Shown here one piece after another: positions 1-6,558 of a stretch of 64,000 bases of DNA. Positions within the stretch are counted from its first letter, which is position 1. Every line of letters starts with the position of its first letter. A program made the position numbers and the translations under genes. The notes beneath the pieces were generated by a model that saw only the letters and a program-made list of their open reading frames with translations, was not told the origin of the DNA and did not search any database. This stretch comes from Solihabitans fulvus (GTDB lineage Bacteria > Actinomycetota > Actinomycetes > Mycobacteriales > Pseudonocardiaceae): the NCBI RefSeq assembly GCF_008386585.1, contig NZ_VUOB01000075.1, positions 62,001-126,000 on the forward strand, read 5' to 3'.

Positions 1-192
1 GGTCACGACCCAGGTCAGCCCCGCCCGCTCAAGACCGAGCTGGTCGGCGATCACCGGCAGCGCCACGTTCACCACGGTCACGTCCAGGATGACCATGAAC
101 TGCGCCAGGCACAGCAGAACGAGCACCCGCCAGCGACGCGGCGTGGGCGAGGCGTGCGCCGGGTGCTGCCCGGCAGCGGTGGTCTGACTCAT
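1..192 (-). CDS. MFS drug exporter, N-terminal part (runs off window)
   Basis: The first 64 residues of a proton-driven drug exporter of the 14-TM DHA2 (EmrB/QacA) type are present; the rest lies outside the window. After a polar leader rich in His, Pro and Arg comes TM1 with the family signature 'FMVILDVTVVNVALP', followed by the start of the periplasmic loop. I chose the ATG at 192 because it gives a typical short cytoplasmic leader; the sequence upstream is a promoter region with palindromes. The operator-like repeats at 202-270 suggest it is controlled by a TetR- or MarR-type repressor, which is not encoded on the other side of this promoter. Confidence 0.85.
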   Translation of the reverse strand, partial: MSQTTAAGQHPAHASPTPRRWRVLVLLCLAQFMVILDVTVVNVALPVIADQLGLERAGLTWVVT

Positions 193-201
193 CACCACTC
201 C

Positions 202-270
202 TTAACTCGAACACCAATGTACGAGTTAAGGTACGCTTCGTGCCGAGATAAATCGAACAGCAGTGTTCGG
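202..270. promoter_or_regulatory. Two related palindromic operator-like elements
   Basis: The first element (202-229) is an imperfect 28-bp palindrome with outer arms TTAACTCG/CGAGTTAA. The second (254-269) has arms CGAACA/TGTTCG. Both share the core TCGAACA-CA-TGT-CG and a following GTT(T)AAG, offset by about 46 bp. They sit directly upstream of the MFS exporter start. The layout fits a dimeric repressor of TetR or MarR type; the regulator itself is not identified. Confidence 0.6.
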
Positions 271-540
271 TTTAAGCGGAGGTGGGCGTGGTGGAACCAC
301 GGTTCGAGCGGCGTGCGAACGGGCCACCGATCGTGCTGCCGGCGCCGGGCGTGACCTGGATGCGGTCACGATCGCGTGGTGCGAAGGACCGGCCGTTGAT
401 CGGTGGTCCGGCCCGCCGTGCCCACGGGCGGCTATCGGGCACACGGCATGCCCGGTTGCTCGATGCCGGGCATGGCCCCATGTCCGACGATCCGGTCCGG
501 GTCGCTGACCTGACCGTGAACTGGTGAACCGGAGGTTGTC
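271..540. other. Intergenic region without a recognisable gene
   Basis: Several overlapping open frames exist here on both strands, but none has a convincing ribosome binding site together with a protein-like composition. I see no domain in any of them. A clear Shine-Dalgarno GGAGG at 531-535 belongs to the gene that starts at 541. Confidence 0.5.
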
Positions 541-918
541 ATGCCCCTACTAGTCACGGTCGGCGTTGCCGAACTCACCGTCGCGGTGCTGTCGGGGTGG
601 CTGATGGTCCTCGTGGTCCGGGCACCTGCGGTGCTGCGCCGCGCCGGAGTGCGTCAGCTCAAGAGGATCCGCCAGGCGCACCTGGACCTGGTGATGATGG
701 GCGTAATTCAAGTCGCCGTCGGGGCAGCGGTGCAGCCGATGGCCGGGTGGATCGCGGCGTTGATCGCGTTCGGAGCGATCGCTCAGCCGCTGGGTTTCCT
801 GCCGCTGGCCCTGAGACCACAGCTTGTGCGAGCACCTGCGTTCCAGGTGCTCGCGGCGGTCGTGTTCACCGCGACGACCGTGGGCTGGGTCGCGCTGGCC
901 GTCAGGGTGATCACATGA
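541..918 (+). CDS. Small four-TM membrane protein, function unknown
   Basis: A 125-residue protein made almost entirely of four hydrophobic segments (about residues 3-27, 47-66, 68-88 and 100-122), with one short basic loop 'RRAGVRQLKRIRQAHLD' between the first two. GGAGG at 531-535 lies five bases before the ATG, so the start is well supported. The compact four-helix layout with a basic loop resembles small actinobacterial membrane proteins of unknown role, and I cannot name a family with confidence. Its stop codon overlaps the end of the convergent gene at 911 by 8 bp. Confidence 0.7.
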   Translation: MPLLVTVGVAELTVAVLSGWLMVLVVRAPAVLRRAGVRQLKRIRQAHLDLVMMGVIQVAVGAAVQPMAGWIAALIAFGAIAQPLGFLPLALRPQLVRAPAFQVLAAVVFTATTVGWVALAVRVIT

Positions 919-1783
919 GCCGGTTGCCGTGCGTTTCGGCGAACACTGACAGCGCCACGTCGGGTTGGTAGGCGGTAACGATGCGGTTGGCGGTGTGTCG
1001 GAGTGCTTCGACGGCGTGCTGCCGGCCTGCCGGCAGGGTCTGGTGACCGCTGTCGGGAGAAAGCAGTTCGACGACCGCGTCGCGGGTGCAGTCGTGCGTC
1101 CCGCAGGCTTTGGCGTCGCGAGTGATCAGGAGTGAATGACCGTTCGTCGCTGCGTATGCGTATGCGTCAGCGGTCAGCGCTGCGAGCAGTCCGATCGGAC
1201 GTCCGGTGGTGGAGTCGCTCGGCGGGGAGGCGTTCAGCGCCGCCGCGTGCGCGTCCACGAGCATCATGTCCAGTGCGTCGAGTCGTTGCGCCGGCGATGC
1301 CTGCTCCAATTCGGCCAGCCGCGTGTGCAGATTCGCCAGCCATGGCAATCCTGGCTGCCTCTCGGCCATGGCGAGGATGGTCCGAAAACACTCGATGAAT
1401 TGATCCCCTCGGGTGTTCCACCAGGTGAGCTTGCGCTGCCGGTGACCGGCGAGTCCGGCCAGCCCGGGCCATTTGCGCCGGGCGCCCTGTCTGGTCATCC
1501 CCGCAGCCTCCCCGATCGCGGGATAGTCGGCGCCGCGTTGCGCCGCCGACAGCGCAGCGGAGGCCGACAGCTGTTCAGCACTGTCTCGGATCGCCAGCAG
1601 TGAGGTCAGCGCAGCCAGCCACAACTGCCGCAGGTCGGCGTCCGGCAGATCCGAGCGAGGCTCCGCATCCGGTTCGAGTTCCAGGGTTTCCCGCCCCACC
1701 GTCCACGCCAGTTGCTCGATGGCGGCGGTCAGCTTGGCGCGTTGCTCGACAACATCTGTTGTCGGCGTATCGAAGGGATGCAC
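911..1783 (-). CDS. Hypothetical protein with a helix-turn-helix segment
   Basis: A protein of about 290 residues that I do not recognise. The middle holds an HTH-like stretch, 'YPAIGEAAGMTRQGARRKW', of the kind found in sigma-factor-like and small actinobacterial DNA-binding proteins. The remainder is helical and mildly acidic, with no membrane segment or signal peptide. The start is uncertain: GTG at 1783 is the first plausible in-frame codon and directly abuts the start of the opposite-strand epimerase gene; its ribosome site is weak. The open frame continues further upstream only as a shadow of that gene. A DNA-binding role is inference from the HTH alone. Confidence 0.5.
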   Translation of the reverse strand: MHPFDTPTTDVVEQRAKLTAAIEQLAWTVGRETLELEPDAEPRSDLPDADLRQLWLAALTSLLAIRDSAEQLSASAALSAAQRGADYPAIGEAAGMTRQGARRKWPGLAGLAGHRQRKLTWWNTRGDQFIECFRTILAMAERQPGLPWLANLHTRLAELEQASPAQRLDALDMMLVDAHAAALNASPPSDSTTGRPIGLLAALTADAYAYAATNGHSLLITRDAKACGTHDCTRDAVVELLSPDSGHQTLPAGRQHAVEALRHTANRIVTAYQPDVALSVFAETHGNRLM

Positions 1784-2694
1784 ATGAGTCTCTTGGTCAT
1801 CGGCGGCACGTCGTTCGCTGGGCGCACCATCGTGGAGGACGCCCTCGGCCGGGGACACCAGGTCACGACCCTCAACCGCAGGCTGGCCGGCAAGGACGTC
1901 GACGGCGTCGAGACGCTGCACGGTGACCGGTCCACCGACGAGGGTCTCCAGCAACTCGCCGGCCGTGTCTTCGACGCGGTCATCGACCCCAGCGGGCAGG
2001 TACCGGCCCACGTGCTGCGCACCGCCCGGGCACTTGCCAAATCCGCACCCTGGCGCTCGAACAGACCTACGGACCGGATGCCTGCATGATCGCGCGCGCC
2101 GGATTGATCGTGGGCCCGCACGACAACGTGGGCCAGTTGCCATGGTGGCTCACGAGGATCGCCCAAGGTGGCCAGGTGCTCGCGCCCGGCAATCCCGCCC
2201 GCGGGCTGCAACTGATCGATGTGCGCGACCTGTCCGCCTTCGTGCTGGACCAGGCCGAGACGCACGCGGGCGGCATCCACAACGTCGTCCCCGACGCACC
2301 GAACACCACAATGGGCCGGCTGCTCGATCACTGCGTGCAGGTTACCGGCTCGAACGCCACACCCGTGTGGATGGACGAAGATTTCCTGTTCTCCCATGGC
2401 GTCGCGCCATGGGGCGAGCTCCCGCTGTGGCTGCCCGACGGGCCCGACACCGCCGGATTCTGGGCAGTGTCCGGCGCCAGCGCGACTGCGGCCGGCCTGC
2501 GCACCCGGCCGTTTGGCGAGTCCGTACAGGATGTCTGGCAATGGTTGCGAGCGGGCGGCGAAGTCCGGCCCGCACCCGGCGTCCTGCCGTTCGGTCTCTC
2601 CCACGAGAAAGAACAGCAGGTGCTCGCGGCCTGGAACTCCCGACCGGCCGCCTATCATCCGGAGGCGGTCAAGGCTTATGCCTGTGAGGCTTGA
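1784..2694 (+). pseudogene. NAD-dependent epimerase/dehydratase, internally deleted
   Basis: The 5' part encodes the Rossmann start 'LVIGGTSFAGRTIVEDAL' of an extended SDR (epimerase/dehydratase) and runs to about 2050. There the frame is lost. The 3' part resumes in another frame with 'LALEQTYGPDACMIARAG' followed by 'LIVGPHDNVGQLPWWL', and continues normally to 2694. Family members are about 330-350 residues with a catalytic Ser and a Tyr-x-x-x-Lys motif in the centre; that centre is missing here, so the deletion removed roughly 80-100 codons and also shifted the frame. It cannot make an active enzyme. The 3' part has its own ATG at 2086, but I see no reason to think it is a separate gene. 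Confidence 0.8.
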
Positions 2695-2894
2695 AAAGTC
2701 GGCTGGCTTCGGGACTGGTGTGGTCGATGTCTGTTGTGGTCGATCCGGCGGTCCACTTCTGCAACACCAGCCAAGTCGGGGCGCATCAGCTGCCGGTCGA
2801 CGGCGCCAGTGGTGAACTCCTTGCGCGGTAGGCACATCCCCGCGAACCACGGCCCCGGCCGCTCAGGCCACCTACGGCACTTCCCAGGCTGCGG

Positions 2895-2974
2895 CTGCCC
2901 GGCCGGACCAGCCCGATCCGGTCATAGTGGTGCAAGGTCCGCACTGATACCCCGGTTTCAGTGGTCGACGCATC
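2895..2974 (-). pseudogene. Remnant of a MerR-type DNA-binding domain
   Basis: On the minus strand this stretch reads 'TETGVSVRTLHHYDRIGLVRP', the second helix and wing of a MerR-family HTH. It has no start codon in frame (a stop lies just upstream) and the homology ends after about 20 residues. The rest of the 2695-2980 interval holds nothing I can assign. Confidence 0.5.
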
Positions 2975-2980
2975 CCGCCC

Positions 2981-3946
2981 TCATCGCGGATCTACCCCCT
3001 CGACCAGCGCCCGACCTAACCCCGTGATCTCGTACTCCACGACCCGCCCCACCCGCCGCGAGCCGACCAATCCCGCGGCCCGCAGGGCGCGCAGGTGCTC
3101 CGACACCGTCCCGGCCGCCAACCCCAGCCGCCGCGCCAGTGCGGCGGTGTTCGCCGGTTCCACGAGTTCCGCCAGCAGCCGTGCCTTGGCCCTGCCCACT
3201 ACCCCGGCCAGGTCGGGAGGCGGCTCGGCCGGCCCCTCCCACACCGTGGCCGCGCCCCGCGCCGGATACACCAGCATCGGCGGCCACGGCGGCAGCATCA
3301 TCACGCCCACCTCTGGCCAGTTGATCGCCCTGGGCGCCAGTATCAGCCCGCGTTCGTCCAGTTCGATGTGCGCGCGGTGGCGCGACCGCACGGTGACCGC
3401 GCCTGGCCGGTGGCTGACCGCCGGGTGCAGGTCGGCCAGCACCGCCGCCAGGCCGCCCGCCGCGTATTGCCGGGCGCGGTGCGCGATGTCGGCGGCCAAC
3501 ACGTCCGCGACCCTCGTCCAGATCGGCTCCAGCAACGCCTGCCAACATCGCTCGATCTGCTGCGCCAACAGGTCCCGCGCGGCGGCTGGGTCTCCCACGA
3601 GCCGGTTCGGCAGCCGGCGGCCGGCGAACGCGAGCGCCAGTTCCGTGGCGACCTGGTCCGCCGGGGTCTCGCGCAGCCGGTCGAGCTGCTGCGCCAGGGT
3701 CGTGTCCTGGCCGGCCGGCGGCGGAGACAGGAAGTCGGGGAAGTAGTCCCGCCCCGTGATCGTCGCGACGAGCTCAGCCGCGTCCAGGCCGGCCAGCGTC
3801 GCGTGGGCGGTGCTCGCCCACGCGCGGTGCAACGGCGCTCGGTCCGGCATCGCGGCGGCACGCACCGCGCCCAGCGTCTCCTCCGCCGGCACGACGGCGA
3901 ACCTGACCCGCTGCGCCCCGACAGACCCGAACGTCAACTCCAACAC
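2981..3946 (-). CDS. ArsR-type winged-helix regulator
   Basis: A 321-residue regulator with a C-terminal ArsR-type winged helix (about residues 245-315), including the recognition region 'LARRLGLAAGTVSEHLRALRAAGLV' region and the beta-wing 'RRVGRVVEYEIT'. The long N-terminal half has no HTH and matches the layout of actinobacterial ArsR proteins with an added N-terminal domain (DUF5937-like). The start is GTG at 3946. It is transcribed away from the MFS gene at 4015 across a 68-bp gap that contains a perfect 20-bp palindrome, so it most likely represses itself and the transporter. The effector is unknown. Confidence 0.8.
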   Translation of the reverse strand: MLELTFGSVGAQRVRFAVVPAEETLGAVRAAAMPDRAPLHRAWASTAHATLAGLDAAELVATITGRDYFPDFLSPPPAGQDTTLAQQLDRLRETPADQVATELALAFAGRRLPNRLVGDPAAARDLLAQQIERCWQALLEPIWTRVADVLAADIAHRARQYAAGGLAAVLADLHPAVSHRPGAVTVRSRHRAHIELDERGLILAPRAINWPEVGVMMLPPWPPMLVYPARGAATVWEGPAEPPPDLAGVVGRAKARLLAELVEPANTAALARRLGLAAGTVSEHLRALRAAGLVGSRRVGRVVEYEITGLGRALVEGVDPR

Positions 3947-3957
3947 GGCCGCTCCAG

Positions 3958-3977
3958 GATTCGGAATATTCCGAATC
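3958..3977. promoter_or_regulatory. Perfect 20-bp palindrome, probable ArsR operator
   Basis: GATTCGGAAT followed by its exact reverse complement, placed between the divergent ArsR and MFS starts (3946 and 4015). ArsR-family dimers bind symmetric sites of this kind. The A+T-rich centre stands out against the local GC content. Confidence 0.7.
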
Positions 3978-4014
3978 TATACGGTCCGCACCGCGACCCG
4001 ACAAGCCTTGGCGC

Positions 4015-5199
4015 ATGCCCCGACTGATCGCCCACTCTGGCTTCTGGCGCTGGTCCGCCGCCGCGCAGCTCGCCCGGCTCCCGTCCGCGATGGCCCCGCT
4101 CGCCCTCACCGCCGCAGCCGAGTCCGTCTTGGGCTCGGCGTCCTTCGGCGGCGTCCTCGTGGCGACATGGGTGGTCGCCGAGGTGGTGTGCTCGGTGCCG
4201 GCGGGCCGCCTGCTCGACCGCGTCGGCGTCGCGCGCGGCGCGCGGATCCTGTTGCTGGCCAAGGGAGTCGCCTACGCAGGTCTGCTGGTGGCTCTGCTGA
4301 GCCGCTCGCCGTCCGCAGCCCTCGTGGCGGCCGCGGTGACCGGTGCGGTGGAGGCTGGGGTGCCCGGCGGGTTCCGGGCGATGCTGTCCGGCGTCGTGGG
4401 GGAGCCCCTGGTGCCGCGTGCGGTGGCCGTCAACGCGATGGTCACGGACGTGGTCATTGTGCTGGGTCCGGTCCTGGTGGCGGCTCTCGCGCTGGCCGGA
4501 ACGCCGGCCCCGCTACTGGCCGTCGTCGCCGCCTCGGCCTGCGCCGCACTGGCGGTGCCGCGTGTCGCGAACCCGCCCGCGACCCGGCGTATCGGAAGCG
4601 GTCGAGGGCTGGTGCGCCCGCTGCTGGGCTGGGCGGTCGCGGGGTTCGCGGTGGGACACCTGTGCAGCGCCGTCGAGGTCGCCGCGCTGCCCCTGGCTCA
4701 CCGTCTCGGCGCGGGCGAGGCGGGAGCCTCGGCCCTGGTCGCGGTGTTCTGCTGCGCCAGCATCGCGGGCTCGCTGGGCTACGCGGTCCTGTCGGCGGCC
4801 GGCTCCGCGCGGCTGGCCGCCGCCCTGCTGGCGGTGATGGGCGCCGGGGGAGCGGTGGCGGCGACCGGACCGGGCTGGGCGTGGCTGATGCTCGGGCTCG
4901 TGATCGCGGGCGTCTGCGTGGGGCCGGTGCTGACCATCAACTCCGTGCTGGCCGAACGCCTGATGCCCGAGCACCGGCGCGCCGAGGGCTTCGCGGTCCT
5001 CAACACCGCCCAGGGCTTGGGTTTCGCGGCCGGATCGCTGACTCTGGCCGCCCTGCCGGCGACGGCGGTGGGCCTACTCGCCTCGGCGACCCCGTTCGCC
5101 GCCGCATTCGTCCTGCTGCGCTCCCGGGCCGGACGCCGTACCCACGTGCTCGATCACCTCGCCGGACCCGAGGTCGAGGCCGAACACCGCCACGCGTGA
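4015..5199 (+). CDS. MFS transporter
   Basis: A 394-residue integral membrane protein with about twelve hydrophobic segments. The cytoplasmic loop after TM2 carries 'AGRLLDRVGVARGARI', the degenerate MFS motif A (G-x-L-x-D-R-x-G). Small residues dominate the helices, as in exporters of this superfamily. The ATG at 4015 follows the divergent ArsR promoter region, which points to ligand-induced expression of an efflux pump, but the substrate cannot be read from the sequence. A hairpin at 5214-5239 just past the stop could end transcription. Confidence 0.8.
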   Translation: MPRLIAHSGFWRWSAAAQLARLPSAMAPLALTAAAESVLGSASFGGVLVATWVVAEVVCSVPAGRLLDRVGVARGARILLLAKGVAYAGLLVALLSRSPSAALVAAAVTGAVEAGVPGGFRAMLSGVVGEPLVPRAVAVNAMVTDVVIVLGPVLVAALALAGTPAPLLAVVAASACAALAVPRVANPPATRRIGSGRGLVRPLLGWAVAGFAVGHLCSAVEVAALPLAHRLGAGEAGASALVAVFCCASIAGSLGYAVLSAAGSARLAAALLAVMGAGGAVAATGPGWAWLMLGLVIAGVCVGPVLTINSVLAERLMPEHRRAEGFAVLNTAQGLGFAAGSLTLAALPATAVGLLASATPFAAAFVLLRSRAGRRTHVLDHLAGPEVEAEHRHA

Positions 5200-5213
5200 G
5201 GTGGCCTGGCTGC

Positions 5214-5239
5214 GTCGTCATGAGGACGAGGATGACGAC
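5214..5239. terminator. Hairpin downstream of the MFS gene
   Basis: GTCGTCAT at 5214-5221 and its exact complement at 5232-5239, with a 10-nt loop, 15 bp after the MFS stop. There is no T-run. The rest of 5240-5456 shows no gene. Confidence 0.4.
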
Positions 5240-5456
5240 CTCTTCGAGGACTGGCGCATTACGAGTCGCTCGATGCCGTGGCCGGAATGTGCTGTGACAC
5301 AAGGCATGTCCGGCTGGATGCCGGGCGTTCACACTGAACGCGCTGGAGCCGGTGATCATGCCCTGATCCGGATAGCCCAACCAGACCCCACGTCAGCACG
5401 TCCGACCAGGTTCTGACGCGGCACACGGGCCGAGGCCGCCACGGTAAACGGCCCGT

Positions 5457-5930
5457 TCAGGGTCGATAGCGCAGGTTGGCCCGCGGTGAGCGGGCGCTGA
5501 GCAGGTTGCAGACGGGAGTCCTCGGATTATTGCTGCCGAGGACCTGTGGCTGTGCCTGGTAGCTGATCGTGGTGGCCGTGGTGATCGGGGTGAGCGCGCT
5601 GGCCAGGCCGGCATCCGCGGGGCCGGAGTAGCGGGCGACGCCGTTGGCGTCGGTGACAGCGCCCCCCGCGTCGACGGGGTCGCCGCCGCCCGGAGGGATG
5701 CCGTCGAACGCGATCCGCACACCGCCGACTCCACGACCGCCAGAGGTCAGCGTGGCTGACACATTCAGCTGGATCTCCGCATTGACGGGACCCGAGCCGG
5801 TCCGCTGCGCCGTGCCCTCGGTCGCGGTCAACGTGGTGTCGCACCCCGAGTCGCACCCCGCGACCGGGACGGGCATGAGCAGGCCGATGGCCGCCAGCAG
5901 TCCGAGACGGCACCTACGAACCGGGGCCAT
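5457..5930 (-). CDS. Secreted lipoprotein with Ig-like domain
   Basis: A 157-residue exported protein. The N-terminus has a basic start (MAPVRRCR), a hydrophobic segment and the lipobox 'VAGC', so it should be lipid-anchored at Cys about 26. The mature part has the features of a bacterial Ig-like (Big) domain: 'VNAEIQLNVSATLTSGGRG' and 'GGAVTDANGVARYSG'. I chose the ATG at 5930 because GGAGG lies at good distance; an ATG at 5945 is also in frame. It probably sits on the cell surface; no enzymatic motif is visible. A broken reading frame precedes it on the same strand and ends within its leader. Confidence 0.65.
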   Translation of the reverse strand: MAPVRRCRLGLLAAIGLLMPVPVAGCDSGCDTTLTATEGTAQRTGSGPVNAEIQLNVSATLTSGGRGVGGVRIAFDGIPPGGGDPVDAGGAVTDANGVARYSGPADAGLASALTPITTATTISYQAQPQVLGSNNPRTPVCNLLSARSPRANLRYRP

Positions 5931-6294
5931 CGGCGCCTCCTCCATCGTTGGACGTGAACGCGGTGAGCCCGAAGGACACGGCGATGCCGGGCAGTCGGGC
6001 GTCCTCCCGGGGAGCGATTGTGATCGATGAGCGGGAAGAGGAACTTCCTCGCGCCCGCGTCACCGGATGGCGGCAGCACCACGTTGCCTGCGAGTCCGCG
6101 CTCCGGCCGCGGGAGGCGCCAGCCGACCACCCCGGGATCGGCCGTGACGTGGCAGGCTCCCATCGTGACACCGAACATCTCGATCTGAGCACGCCGACGA
6201 CTCGCGTCGTCACCTCGGGCACGTGCGAGACAGTCCCGGTGGCCGGATTGCTGGGCGAGATGTTGATCGCGTGATCGTACAGCGGCGGCGGCAC
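5914..6294 (-). pseudogene. Decayed gene upstream of the lipoprotein, two frame changes
   Basis: Three consecutive stretches in different minus-strand frames read like one protein with actinobacterial codon use: 'YDHAINISPSNPATGTVSH', then 'MFGVTMGACHVTADPGVVGW' through 'ARKFLFPLID', then 'ITIAPREDARLPGIAVSFGL'. Joined, they give about 120 residues rich in beta-strand patterns. No single frame covers them, so two indels (or sequencing errors) separate the parts. The last piece ends overlapping the lipoprotein start, as in a coupled operon. I do not recognise the family. Confidence 0.4.
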
Positions 6295-6309
6295 CCCGGT
6301 GCCGGAACT

Positions 6310-6558
6310 TCAACGCTTTGACGTGGAGGCGCGCGTCGGGAGTCGCCCTCGGATCCCGTGCAGAGCGCCCGGTCGGGGCAGGGGCCGGCGTTTCATCAGG
6401 TCGCGATGCCGCCGCGGGATGGTGTCCGGGCTGACCAGCAGACGCAGTCGGCGCAGCGTCGCTCGGAACAGCGGCACGAGAAGTGCGGCGAGCAACGCCT
6501 GATCCTCGGGTGGTAGTCGTGGGTGTTGATCACCGAGTTGCCGTTGCAGGAGGTTGAT
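6310..6558 (-). pseudogene. Integrase-type transposase N-terminal remnant
   Basis: The minus strand reads 'INLLQRQLGDQHPRLPPEDQ', then 'ALLAALLVPLFRATLRRLRL' and 'LLVSPDTIPRRHRDLMKRR'. This matches the N-terminal part of actinobacterial IS481/IS3-like integrase-core transposases, where a leucine-rich HTH region is followed by 'RPDTVLRWHRDLL'-like sequence. The catalytic DDE domain is absent. The remnant overlaps the last codons of the SARP-NACHT gene on the same strand in another frame. Confidence 0.65.

Noticed and set aside
3756..5297. A 513-codon plus-strand open frame over the MFS gene
   Set aside because: Composition is Gly/Arg-rich without motifs; it is a shadow of the MFS gene, which has clear TM segments in its own frame.
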